The position numbers and the translations under genes were made by a program. Source: JALOLV01 sp046295175 (GTDB lineage Bacteria > Bacteroidota > Bacteroidia > Cytophagales > Spirosomataceae). Taken from it: DNA of 64,000 nt. Shown here piece after piece: positions 25,008 to 33,995 of the stretch. The stretch spans positions 124,001 to 188,000 of the forward strand of contig JBKBNY010000006.1 in the NCBI GenBank assembly GCA_046295175.1. Reading direction: 5' to 3'. Each line of letters starts with the position of its first letter. Within the stretch, counting starts at the first letter, position 1. The notes beneath the pieces were generated by a model. It did not search any database. It was not told the origin of the DNA and worked only from the letters and a program-made list of their open reading frames with translations.

Positions 25008-26108
25008 TTACTTTTTTAAATTAAAGTATCCCTCTTCTATTTCACGGTATTTAAAAATGTTGTGAGTTTTTATTCCAATTTCATGCTCCAACATCATATT
25101 TATAAGTACTTCTCCATCAATCGGTATAATTTTAACATTTTTTATTTCTTCAAATTCCTTTATTGTATCTCTTGCAGGTTTAGAAAAAGTAGATGTTGTA
25201 ATAAATAATCCATCATTTGCCCCCTTTCTACTTAGAGCAGCAAAAAATGAATCAATTTCAGGGCTTCCAACAGTATTTACCCATCTTTTAGCCTGTATAA
25301 AGTATTTTTTCTCAGTACCATATTTATCTTTTTTAACAACAACACCATCAATTCCGCCATCACCAGTCTTTTTTGTTGTTTCGGCTATTTTCTTTTTTAG
25401 CTCTGGTGTAACTTTGTCATATATGAAATCACACACGAAATTTGTAGCAATTTCTTCAAAATGGAATGGGTCCATCCTTTTTAACTTTTCAAGCAATTCC
25501 TTTTTTAACGAACTCTCGTGATTGTCAATTAATTCCTTAATTAACTCTTTTGTGCCTTTACTCGTTTTTTTAGTGATTTCTTTACCTTCAAAATTATCGA
25601 ATAGAGGTTGCTTTACAAGGTGAGCTGAAATCAGTTTACTTTGTTTCATAGGGTTTTTATTGAACTCTTCAACAAATTTATAAACCTTTCTCTCCCAACC
25701 TTTGATAGTATATTCAATTTCATTTATTGTTATTGTACCTTTTCTCTTTTCTAAAATATAGTCATAATAACTATTAGAAAGTTCAAATGGTAATTCAGAT
25801 AAATCACTAATTTTATTTGAACGTGCATATTTTAAAAGATTTATACCACTTTTTGAAATTTCAAAAGAACTGGTTGAGCCTTTTAACCAACCTGCACCCA
25901 ATAAGCCATCTCGACCAATTTTAAGTATTTCTTTGACAGCGAAAACATTTTCTTCTATTTGAGCTTCAATTTCAGCATCTTTTAGTTTGAGTTTCTGAAT
26001 AAATGGTGAATATATTCCCGTAAAATTTGTCGTATGACCTTTCCCTTTATTTTCGACTATTTCTAAAATTGGTAGACAGATATTGTCAAATGAAGTTGGT
26101 AGTGCCAT
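25008..26108 (-). CDS. Mrr-family type IV restriction endonuclease
   Basis: The 366 aa protein begins at the ATG at 26108 (MALPTSFDNICLPILEIVEN). That is the usual Mrr N-terminus; an upstream frame would add 18 residues. Residues about 1-95 form the Mrr_N winged-helix DNA-recognition domain. The C-terminal nuclease domain (about 225-350) has HFEEIATNFVCDFIYDKV, the PD-(D/E)XK acids in GDGGIDGVVV, and KKYFIQAKRW, with QAK the Mrr-type variant of E-x-K. Mrr enzymes cleave methylated foreign DNA. The middle section (100-220) is Lys-rich and unassigned. It sits beside the toxin-antitoxin pair, giving a small defence-type segment with AT-rich composition. Confidence 0.9.
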   Translation of the reverse strand: MALPTSFDNICLPILEIVENKGKGHTTNFTGIYSPFIQKLKLKDAEIEAQIEENVFAVKEILKIGRDGLLGAGWLKGSTSSFEISKSGINLLKYARSNKISDLSELPFELSNSYYDYILEKRKGTITINEIEYTIKGWERKVYKFVEEFNKNPMKQSKLISAHLVKQPLFDNFEGKEITKKTSKGTKELIKELIDNHESSLKKELLEKLKRMDPFHFEEIATNFVCDFIYDKVTPELKKKIAETTKKTGDGGIDGVVVKKDKYGTEKKYFIQAKRWVNTVGSPEIDSFFAALSRKGANDGLFITTSTFSKPARDTIKEFEEIKNVKIIPIDGEVLINMMLEHEIGIKTHNIFKYREIEEGYFNLKK

Positions 26109-26221
26109 TTGAAAAAGGTTATGTTGATATTTATTAAGTTTTCTGTAAATATATAAAATCACTTAGACTGTTCTAAAATTATTTCCCCATGCGAAGTTCA
26201 AATCATTGCAAAGCAGAATCT

Positions 26222-29008
26222 TCAATGCTTATGCTCATCCATTCCACCCACAGCGGCGGTTGGTGTTTGTTTTCGCTTCATATACTCTAAAAGTTTAGGC
26301 AATTTAGCTTTTTCGGCAATTTGCATGGCTCGTTTGGCATCAATATCAGCCAATGGCTCGGCAGCATACCAAACCATCAAAGGCAAATTGTGGTCGGTTT
26401 TGTCTTCTACTTTTTGAGAAAGGGCCTCCACAACGTCCCATCTTTGGGTTGGTTCAAGCCTCAACATTGCCGAAACCAAATACAATCTTACCATAGCAGA
26501 GTTATCTTTTTGAGCCAATTCTGCAAATTTCTTCAATACATCTGCCGAAACTTTTTTGTTTTCGGTCATTAGTTGAATCGCCCAACTTCGGATGTACTCA
26601 TTCGGGTTATTTAGTAAATCAGACAATTCCTTTTCGGTCAATCCATTGGTTACGTGCAATGTCCACAAAGCTCTCAATTTGCGAGTTACATCGGGATTTG
26701 TATTCAAAATTTGCTTCAAAGCATCATAAACTTGTTTATTACCTCCACGTTCTTGCAAAATAGTCCGAGCCTGACGTACATACCATTCGTTGTTATTGAG
26801 ATGATGATTGACCAATTCTAAATCGGTTGCTTTTCGCAAATCCACCTGCACCCATTTATCGTTTTCGTGGGTAATCTTAAAAATCCTGCCCATTGTTTTG
26901 TCATGCACATCGGGGTTGTTGCTGTGGCATTGGTTTTTATCGTACCAATCAATCGCAAAAACCGACCCGCTTGGGTCATATTTAAAATTGAGCCACTGCG
27001 ACCACGAATCATTCATCGCCATGAAATCTTTTTTGTGCTTGCCCGTGTAGCCAGAACCTTTTCGGGTCAATTCGTCCATGTTAAACCTCGACCCATTGAT
27101 ATTATTCATAAAAATGGTATTGCGATATTCTTTTCCCCAACTTCCACCGAGATAAATCATCGCACCTGCGTGGGCGTGTCCGCCGCCAGCCGCCGCCGAG
27201 CGGAAGTTACCGGCATGCGGGCCACGGTCGCCGAGCCAATGCACATGGTCGGCGATTGTTCTGATGTCATCGTAAGTGTATGGATTGAAATGCTTACCTG
27301 CTTGTCTAAAATATCTTCCGCCTTGAATCATGTGATACAAATGCGGAATAACGCATGCAGTAATAAAAGCATGTCCATAATCATTGAAATCAAGTCCCCA
27401 CGGATTGCTTGTACCCTCAGAGAAAACTTCAAAAATGTGTTTTGTAGGGTGATACCGCCAAACACCTGCATTCAGTTTAGTTCGTTGGTCATCGGGCGTG
27501 CCAGGTTTTCCTACTTTAGAGTGCGTAAATACCCCGTGTGTGCCATAGAGCCAACCATCAGGTCCCCAACGGAGACTGTTGAGCGTTTCGTGCGTGTCTT
27601 GAGTTCCCCAACCATCCAACAATTTTTGGGGTTCACCAGTGGGGGTATCAGTATTAAAATCTGTGGGAATAAACAACAAATAAGGAGCAGCACCCAACCA
27701 AACACCACCCATGCCGACCTCAATTCCACTAACCAAATTAAGTCCTTCTTTAAAAACTTTTCGACTATCGAGCGAACCATCACCATTGGTATCTTCAAAA
27801 ATCAAGATTCTATCGCGGCCTTCGCCTTCTTTGGCTGGTATCGGATAGGTATGCCCCTCAACAACCCAAAGACGACCTTTCCAATCTATCGTAAAAGCAA
27901 TCGGACGTACAACATCTGGTTCGGCAGCGGCAAGCGAAATTTTGAATCCCTTTGGTGGAGTCATTGCTTCGGCGGCTTTGATACCCGAAAGTCCTGCATT
28001 CAGAACAGGGTCGAGCGGAGGCAAAATGATGATGTCTTTTTGTTTTAATTCGTTAGGGAATGTCGGACGAGTAGCATAAAAAAGGAAATTATCGAAGTTG
28101 ATATGAGCAAATTTATCATCCGAAATGTAGGGAATCTGAGAGATACCAGTCTCGTTATCAACGATTCGGATAAAAATATTCTTATTGAGATACGTTTTTA
28201 GTTCAACTACAACGGGTTGTAAAGTAGCTCTACCTTGACCAGTCGAGCTAAAAATAACTTTTTTGGTATCGGCCAAAACAATTTCGACACGGGTATCTTG
28301 CAAGGCCCCTCCAGAAACCAGAAAAGAAGCAAACGGATGCGTAACTTTAAACGGAACCGACGTGAGCGTGCCAGTCAGTTTATAATTAACTGTACCACCA
28401 CTACTCAAAAAGTGTTTGCCGGCAAATCCAATCGTCATTTCTTTTTCATGAATTGGGGATGGTTCGGTGCTGATGATACCATTTGTATATGAATCTCCAG
28501 TGGCAGTCCAATCTTTGAGAGTACCATCTTCAAAATCGAGGTTGAGAGGTTTGCCATTTTTCATGGGCAATTTGCCAACTACTTTTACTTCGGCAACTTC
28601 GCTTTCAACAACTTCAAATTTACCGACCATACCCGCAGTTCGGTGACCCGGAACTGTGCAATAATAAGTATCGCTTTTATCTGCAACGAAAATGATACTT
28701 GCCTTTGAACCTTTTTCGAGGATAGTTTTACTCTTGATTCCAAGCTTTTCTAAGGCGATGTCGTGAGTCATTACTTCGCCGTTGGTTATCGTAATTCGTA
28801 CCCGACTCCCCTTTTTTGCTCTAAGCGTAGGGTTTCTCGTACCATCTTTGGCAAAATACCCTAACATAGTAGCTTCGAGAGCAAAATCACGGTCTATTTT
28901 TGTAGTATCTTGTAAAGGTTTTGATTTTTTGGAATAAACGCGTCCGATAATTTGCGGAACTACAATTACAGTCAAAATAAGTAAAGCTAATAGACGTAGT
29001 TTGTTCAT
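26222..29008 (-). CDS. Cupredoxin-fused PVC-type membrane-bound dehydrogenase with HEAT-like repeats
   Basis: The 928 aa exported protein has a signal/anchor helix (about 4-24) and a plastocyanin/azurin-like domain with a complete type-1 copper set: H82 (MTHDIAL), C117, H122 and M127 (YYCTVPGHRTAGM). A jelly-roll-like region follows (about 150-320), then the propeller domain seen in PVC-type membrane-bound dehydrogenases (TPPKGFKISLAAAEPDVVRP, RLWVVEGHTYP, RILIFEDTNGDG, LRWGPDGWLYGTHGVF, and a His-rich segment DHVHWLGDRGPHAGNFRSA). HEAT-like helices are at about 730-910. The C-terminal cytochrome c domain (CxxCH) of most relatives is missing; the protein ends in a His-rich tail. The copper domain may take over electron acceptance. 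The DUF1080 gene directly upstream is a usual partner. Confidence 0.87.
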   Translation of the reverse strand: MNKLRLLALLILTVIVVPQIIGRVYSKKSKPLQDTTKIDRDFALEATMLGYFAKDGTRNPTLRAKKGSRVRITITNGEVMTHDIALEKLGIKSKTILEKGSKASIIFVADKSDTYYCTVPGHRTAGMVGKFEVVESEVAEVKVVGKLPMKNGKPLNLDFEDGTLKDWTATGDSYTNGIISTEPSPIHEKEMTIGFAGKHFLSSGGTVNYKLTGTLTSVPFKVTHPFASFLVSGGALQDTRVEIVLADTKKVIFSSTGQGRATLQPVVVELKTYLNKNIFIRIVDNETGISQIPYISDDKFAHINFDNFLFYATRPTFPNELKQKDIIILPPLDPVLNAGLSGIKAAEAMTPPKGFKISLAAAEPDVVRPIAFTIDWKGRLWVVEGHTYPIPAKEGEGRDRILIFEDTNGDGSLDSRKVFKEGLNLVSGIEVGMGGVWLGAAPYLLFIPTDFNTDTPTGEPQKLLDGWGTQDTHETLNSLRWGPDGWLYGTHGVFTHSKVGKPGTPDDQRTKLNAGVWRYHPTKHIFEVFSEGTSNPWGLDFNDYGHAFITACVIPHLYHMIQGGRYFRQAGKHFNPYTYDDIRTIADHVHWLGDRGPHAGNFRSAAAGGGHAHAGAMIYLGGSWGKEYRNTIFMNNINGSRFNMDELTRKGSGYTGKHKKDFMAMNDSWSQWLNFKYDPSGSVFAIDWYDKNQCHSNNPDVHDKTMGRIFKITHENDKWVQVDLRKATDLELVNHHLNNNEWYVRQARTILQERGGNKQVYDALKQILNTNPDVTRKLRALWTLHVTNGLTEKELSDLLNNPNEYIRSWAIQLMTENKKVSADVLKKFAELAQKDNSAMVRLYLVSAMLRLEPTQRWDVVEALSQKVEDKTDHNLPLMVWYAAEPLADIDAKRAMQIAEKAKLPKLLEYMKRKQTPTAAVGGMDEHKH

Positions 29009-29091
29009 TTTTATAAATTAAGGGTTGAATCGTAGTTCTAAATTATCAAAAAATCTCCGAATAATACAATTAATACTCAATCACAAAATTC

Positions 29092-29727
29092 TCATAACTC
29101 TGTGATAATCATATCTTTAAAGAAAACCTGCGTAATGCCATCACTATGTACTTGCAGCCCAATTATACCCGATTGAGGCATACTTAAATCAGTTTCGGTA
29201 TAATCAGTGGTTTGTTTACCGTTGATAAATATACGTATCCTGCGGCCTTCGGCTCTTAATTCATAATCGTTCCAATCGTCAATTTTGATGAATTGTTGCG
29301 TTATTTTAGGGTCTTGACCAGCAAGAGTCTTATTTCTTCGCGATTCATCATACAACGTTCCCCAATAACCTTCGCCATAATCAGCCTGATAACCCACCAT
29401 TTCATGAGCAGGCTCCTTGAGTCTTTGACTACGAAATTGAACACCTGAATTCACAAAGCCGACTTTACCAGTAAGTTTGACCTTGAATTTCAGAATAAAA
29501 TTATCATAACTACGAATTGTGCATAGAAAATCATTGTGTGGAACTTTGATGTCGGCAAATCCACCAACGATTGCCCCATCTTTGATTTTCCAAGTTTTGA
29601 TTGTGTCACCTTCCCACCCTTTGAAGGTCTTTCCATCGAATATTTTTACAGGTTTTTGCGAGGCTTTATAAGTAAACGATAGCAGAAGAACACATATAAT
29701 GGTCGATAATATCCAAAGTTTTTTCAT
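29092..29727 (-). CDS. DUF1080 (3-keto-disaccharide hydrolase-like) exported protein
   Basis: The 211 aa protein has a signal peptide (MKKLWILSTIICVLLLSFTY) and the DUF1080 concanavalin-like fold: PVKIFDGKTFKGWEG, TWKIKDGAIVGG, NFILKFKVKLTGK, NSGVQFRSQR, then VGYQADYGEGYWGTLYDESRR and DWNDYELRAEGRRIRIFINGKQTTDY. DUF1080 members have been shown to hydrolyse 3-keto-glycosides made by periplasmic sugar dehydrogenases. It precedes the cupredoxin-dehydrogenase gene by 83 bases on the same strand, so a shared oxidise-then-hydrolyse sugar pathway is plausible. The substrate is unknown. Confidence 0.9.
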   Translation of the reverse strand: MKKLWILSTIICVLLLSFTYKASQKPVKIFDGKTFKGWEGDTIKTWKIKDGAIVGGFADIKVPHNDFLCTIRSYDNFILKFKVKLTGKVGFVNSGVQFRSQRLKEPAHEMVGYQADYGEGYWGTLYDESRRNKTLAGQDPKITQQFIKIDDWNDYELRAEGRRIRIFINGKQTTDYTETDLSMPQSGIIGLQVHSDGITQVFFKDMIITEL

Positions 29728-29849
29728 GGATAATTAAATAGTTTTTTGGTCGAATAGAGTAAATGGAAATCAATTACTATTGCAAAATAATAATTTTTAG
29801 AAACAAAAAATAAATCGACTTTATTTATTTGATAATCAGCTATTTGCAA

Positions 29850-29889
29850 AAACAAAAACCCCGAAAATCTGCTCGACTTTCGGGGTTTT
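29850..29889 (-). terminator. Rho-independent terminator of the malic enzyme gene
   Basis: AAAACCCCGAAA (29855-29866) pairs with TTTCGGGGTTTT (29878-29889). In the minus direction the stem is followed by TTTTTGTTTTTG. It lies 20 bases after the malic enzyme stop codon. Confidence 0.88.
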
Positions 29890-29908
29890 AGATTGTATAT
29901 TTGAGTAC

Positions 29909-32185
29909 TTATTTACCTTGAGCATTCACAACAGCAATTGCCACCATGTTGACAATTTCACGAACGGAAGCACCTAATTGAAGCACATTTACTGGTTTTT
30001 TCAATCCCAATAAAAGCGGACCAATTTTCTCGATTCCAGCTACTTCTTTTACAAGGTTGTATGCAATATTTGAAGACGACAAATTCGGGAAAATCAATGT
30101 ATTTGCACCACTTTCGGCCAACTCAGAGAACGGATGGTTTTCACGCATCAATTCTACATCAAATGGCAAGTGAGCTTGCATCTCACCATCCACAATCATG
30201 GTTGGGTGTTTGGCTTTCAGAATCTCAACGGCTTTACGCATTTTCTTAGCATCATCGCCTTCAGCCGAGCCAAAGTTTGAATACGTAAGCAATGCAATAC
30301 GTGGCTTAATATTGAATTTTTCGACTTCTTTAGCCGCTAATTCAGTAATTTCAACGATTTCTTCGACAGTTGGATTGAAATTGACGGTCGTATCGGCCAA
30401 GAAAAGTGGGCCGAATTTGCTCATCAAAATATACATACCCGACACTTTTTTGACTCCTTCCTGCTGTCCAATAATCTGTAAAGCAGGACGAATCGTATCA
30501 GGATAATTACGAGTCAAACCACCAATCATGGCATCTGCATCGCCAGTTTCTACCATCATCGCACCAAAATAATTGCGGTTTCGCATCATTTGTGAGGCTT
30601 CTGACTTAGTATAACCTTTGCGTTTGCGTTTCTCAAAGAAAATTTCGCCAAATTTTACCAATCTTTCTTCTTCGGCTGTCGAGCGTGAATCAATGATTTC
30701 TACATGACCCAAATCAATGTGGTTATCGTGCAATAACTGCTTGATACGGTGAACATTACCCAATAAAATCGGAATTGCGATACCTTCTTCGATAACCTGT
30801 TGAGCGGCCTTCAAAACCGTCAAGTTTTCGGCATCGGCAAAAACAACACGTTTCTTGTTTTGCTTTGCTTTGTTGATAATCACTTTGGTAAGCGTATTAT
30901 CTAAGCCTAATCGACGTGAAAGCTGGATTTCGTAGGCATCCCAATCGGTAATTGGATTTTTAGCAACACCCGACTCCATAGCTGCTCTTGCAACAGCAGG
31001 TGCAACGGTAGTCAATAAACGTGGGTCAACTGGTTTCGGTATAATATAATCTCTTCCGAAGGTCAGATTTGTCAGGTTGTAAGCCATATTTACAATATCT
31101 GGCACTGGTTTTTTAGCCAAATCAGCCAAAGCACGTACGGCTGCCAATTTCATTTCTTCGTTGATAACCTTAGAACGAACATCTAAAGCCCCTCTAAAAA
31201 TGTACGGAAAACCGAGTACATTATTCACTTGGTTCGGGTAATCGCTACGTCCTGTCGCAAAAATGATGTCTTCACGGGCGGCCATTGCTTCTTCGTATGA
31301 AATCTCAGGCGTTGGGTTTGCCATCGCAAAAACAATACAATCTTTAGCCATCGATTTTACGTGGTCTTGGTTAAGCACGTTTCCTTTTGATAATCCTACA
31401 AAAACATCAGCACCAGTAAGTGCATCAGCTAAGGTAGTTTCGGCAGGAGCATTATCGTTCGCAAATTCGATTTTCTTACCATCTAAGTTTGTTCGGCTCG
31501 GATGAATCAATCCTTTGCTATCAAACATAAAGATATTTTCTTTCTTCGCTCCGAGTGAATTGTACAATTTTGTACACGAAATCGCCGAAGCTCCCGCACC
31601 ATTCACCACAATTTTAACTTTAGAAATATCCTTATTTACCAATTCGAGAGCATTCAACAAAGCCGCCGCACTGATGATTGCCGTACCGTGCTGGTCATCG
31701 TGCATTACCGGAATATTCAATTCATTCTTTAATCGCTCTTCGATTTCAAAACATTCAGGTGCCGAAATATCTTCGAGGTTTACACCACCAAAAGTCGGCT
31801 CCATGATTTTGACCGTGCGAACAAACTCATCCACGTCTTTGGTATTTAGCTCAATATCAAAAACATCAATATCGGCATAAATCTTAAACAGAAGACCTTT
31901 ACCTTCCATCACGGGTTTACCCGCCTCTGGACCAATATCACCCAAACCCAAAACCGCAGTTCCGTTACTAATAACAGCCACAAGGTTGCCTTTGGCAGTA
32001 TATTTGTAAACATTCTCTACGTTAGCATGGATTTCCATACAAGGGTCGGCAACACCCGGCGAGTATGCAAGCGTCAAGTCTCGTTGGGTTGCTGTTTCTT
32101 TCGAAGGAATAACCTCAATTTTACCGGGTCTTCCTTTGGCATGATAATGAAGGGCTTCTTCTTTGAGGGTCTTTTTATTACTCAT
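29909..32185 (-). CDS. maeB: NADP-dependent malic enzyme with phosphotransacetylase-like C-terminal domain
   Basis: The 758 aa protein is of the MaeB type. It converts malate to pyruvate and CO2, making NADPH. The N-terminal catalytic half (1 to about 420) shows LTLAYSPGVADPC, NGTAVLGLGDIGPEAGKPVMEGK, VMHDDQHGTAI, an NAD(P)-binding VVNGAGASAI and VFAMANPTPEI. The C-terminal half (about 430-758) is related to phosphate acetyltransferase (KRVVFADAENLTVLKAAQ, MMVETGDADAMIGGLTRNYP, LGASVREIVNMVAIA) and in characterised homologues serves acetyl-CoA regulation, not catalysis. The length fits the family. It is monocistronic, with its own terminator. Confidence 0.95.
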   Translation of the reverse strand: MSNKKTLKEEALHYHAKGRPGKIEVIPSKETATQRDLTLAYSPGVADPCMEIHANVENVYKYTAKGNLVAVISNGTAVLGLGDIGPEAGKPVMEGKGLLFKIYADIDVFDIELNTKDVDEFVRTVKIMEPTFGGVNLEDISAPECFEIEERLKNELNIPVMHDDQHGTAIISAAALLNALELVNKDISKVKIVVNGAGASAISCTKLYNSLGAKKENIFMFDSKGLIHPSRTNLDGKKIEFANDNAPAETTLADALTGADVFVGLSKGNVLNQDHVKSMAKDCIVFAMANPTPEISYEEAMAAREDIIFATGRSDYPNQVNNVLGFPYIFRGALDVRSKVINEEMKLAAVRALADLAKKPVPDIVNMAYNLTNLTFGRDYIIPKPVDPRLLTTVAPAVARAAMESGVAKNPITDWDAYEIQLSRRLGLDNTLTKVIINKAKQNKKRVVFADAENLTVLKAAQQVIEEGIAIPILLGNVHRIKQLLHDNHIDLGHVEIIDSRSTAEEERLVKFGEIFFEKRKRKGYTKSEASQMMRNRNYFGAMMVETGDADAMIGGLTRNYPDTIRPALQIIGQQEGVKKVSGMYILMSKFGPLFLADTTVNFNPTVEEIVEITELAAKEVEKFNIKPRIALLTYSNFGSAEGDDAKKMRKAVEILKAKHPTMIVDGEMQAHLPFDVELMRENHPFSELAESGANTLIFPNLSSSNIAYNLVKEVAGIEKIGPLLLGLKKPVNVLQLGASVREIVNMVAIAVVNAQGK

Positions 32186-32225
32186 TTCAGTAAGTCGAAG
32201 TTATTTTGAGAATGCGAAGGTAGCA

Positions 32226-33947
32226 ATGAAACAGATAGCAATAAAAGGAAAAATGCAAATATTTCTTGTACAAATCAAACATAAGTTTGTACAAAAAGTT
32301 GTCGATTCGATAATAATCCCAAAGAAAAAACTGAATTCTTTTTTTAGCTCAAAATATTACTACTATTTCTTATTTTTTTGCATATCATTTATTTTTTTTC
32401 AAAATTCCTCAAAAGTTTTTGGTCAATCATCAATAAAAACTGCCGATAGCACCAAAGGTGTTCTAACTGGAAGTGTACAAGTTGAATTCCAAAAATATGT
32501 CGATGATAACTCATTTATTTACAAAGGATTAGAAAAAAAGTATGGCTTAAATTCTTATGCAAATTTACTCTACCGAAAAAAGAAGTTTAGTGCTGGTGCA
32601 AGGTTCGAGGGGTATTTTCCTCCATTGTTGGCTTATCCGCAAAATTTAGATGGCTACGGTTTAGTTAATCGTTTTATCAATTACCGAAATTCAAAAATTG
32701 ATTTTACAGTAGGACATTTCTATCAGCAATTCGGAAACGGACTTTTACTCAGAAGTCAAGAACAACGTTTTTTAGGAATGGATACTTCAATTGATGGACT
32801 GAATTTCAAATATAGACCTTCAGCAAATTACCAGTTTACAATTTTAGGGGGTAAACAAAGGCTTGGTTTCAAGCATGCAGACGGATGGCTTTGGGGATTA
32901 GATAACCAATTTAATATCAATCAATTAACTCAAAACAACAACGATAATATTTCTTTCGGATTAAGTTATGTACACAAGTACGAGCCATATTCTGGGATTC
33001 TAAATACCATCAATCCATCAGTTTTTGGTCTTGGTGGAAGGCTAAATTATCAAATCAATAATTTTGGGTTAAACACCGAATTTGTTGTAAAATCAGTTGA
33101 TGCATCGCCAATTAATCGTTATGTAATCAATCACGGCAATGGTATTTTTATTTCGAGCAATTTAGATTTACCAAAGGTTTCATTTGCATGGCAATTCAAG
33201 CGAATTGATAATATGGATTTTAGAAGCCAACGCACCGAAAGCCTAAATAATGCACTCATCAACTACATACCAGCCACTACCAAACAGCACGCTTATCGAC
33301 TTCTGACCTTGTATCCTTATGCTTCGCAAGTTTTAGGTGAAATCGGTGGACAATTCGATATGATTTATGCATTAAATAAACATTCTACTATTTCGCTCAA
33401 TTTTTCAAAACTTCATGGACTGAATAAAGCATTTACAACCGAAAATCAATACAAAGCCTCTTTGTTAGGCTTTGGCGAAAAATACTACCAAGACCTAAAT
33501 ATTGAATACGAAAACAAATGGTCTAAAAGTTTTAAAAGTAATATACTTTTTATATGGTTGAATTTCAACAAAGGTCAGATTCTTGGCGGAAAACAAGAGA
33601 TGGTCGAAAGTTTCACATTTGTTTTTGATGGAGTTTATAGAATCTCTCGAAAAAACACATTAAGACTTGATTTTCAGCACCTTAATACAAAACAAGACTT
33701 AGGGAATTGGGCTTATGGTCTGCTTGAATACGGGTTTGCTCCTAAATATTTTTTCTTTGTTTCGGATGAATGGAATTATTCAAAATCAAAACATTATGCC
33801 AATATTGGTGCGGCGATGAATCACTCAAAAGGAAGGATTACTTTAAGCTACGGAAATCAACGAGAGGGCTTACTTTGTGTTGGTGGTATTTGCCGTATCA
33901 CCCCTGCTTATAAAGGTTTCAGCCTCAGTAGCAATGTGAGTTTTTGA
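32226..33947 (+). CDS. DUF6029-like outer-membrane beta-barrel protein
   Basis: The product is up to 573 aa. The start is uncertain: a longer frame from 32163 overlaps the divergent malic enzyme gene, so the ATG at 32226 or that at 32253 is preferred. A hydrophobic segment (YYYYFLFFCISFIFF, ending …SSKVFGQ) about 45 residues later looks like a signal peptide with an unusually long basic N-region. The body is barrel-like with DFTVGHFYQQFGNGLLLRSQ, IDGLNFKYRPSANYQFTILG and YGLLEYGFAPKYFF. It resembles Bacteroidota DUF6029 proteins; function unknown. Aromatic-rich strands run to the C-terminal …NVSF, compatible with outer-membrane insertion. Confidence 0.75.
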   Translation: MKQIAIKGKMQIFLVQIKHKFVQKVVDSIIIPKKKLNSFFSSKYYYYFLFFCISFIFFQNSSKVFGQSSIKTADSTKGVLTGSVQVEFQKYVDDNSFIYKGLEKKYGLNSYANLLYRKKKFSAGARFEGYFPPLLAYPQNLDGYGLVNRFINYRNSKIDFTVGHFYQQFGNGLLLRSQEQRFLGMDTSIDGLNFKYRPSANYQFTILGGKQRLGFKHADGWLWGLDNQFNINQLTQNNNDNISFGLSYVHKYEPYSGILNTINPSVFGLGGRLNYQINNFGLNTEFVVKSVDASPINRYVINHGNGIFISSNLDLPKVSFAWQFKRIDNMDFRSQRTESLNNALINYIPATTKQHAYRLLTLYPYASQVLGEIGGQFDMIYALNKHSTISLNFSKLHGLNKAFTTENQYKASLLGFGEKYYQDLNIEYENKWSKSFKSNILFIWLNFNKGQILGGKQEMVESFTFVFDGVYRISRKNTLRLDFQHLNTKQDLGNWAYGLLEYGFAPKYFFFVSDEWNYSKSKHYANIGAAMNHSKGRITLSYGNQREGLLCVGGICRITPAYKGFSLSSNVSF

Positions 33948-33958
33948 TATACTAAAAT

Positions 33959-33991
33959 AATGAAGGCACGTCTGAGAAACGTGCCTTCATT
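33959..33991. terminator. Bidirectional terminator between DUF6029-like and permease genes
   Basis: AATGAAGGCACGT (33959-33971) pairs with ACGTGCCTTCATT (33979-33991) around CTGAGAA, with AT-rich flanks, between convergent genes. Confidence 0.88.
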
Positions 33992-33995
33992 TAAT

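Noticed and set aside
26867..28048. A 393-codon open frame on the plus strand inside the cupredoxin-dehydrogenase gene
   Set aside because: It is antisense to a protein with clear copper-ligand and propeller motifs, has a low-complexity unfamiliar composition and shows no domain. The length is explained by the codon use of the opposite strand.
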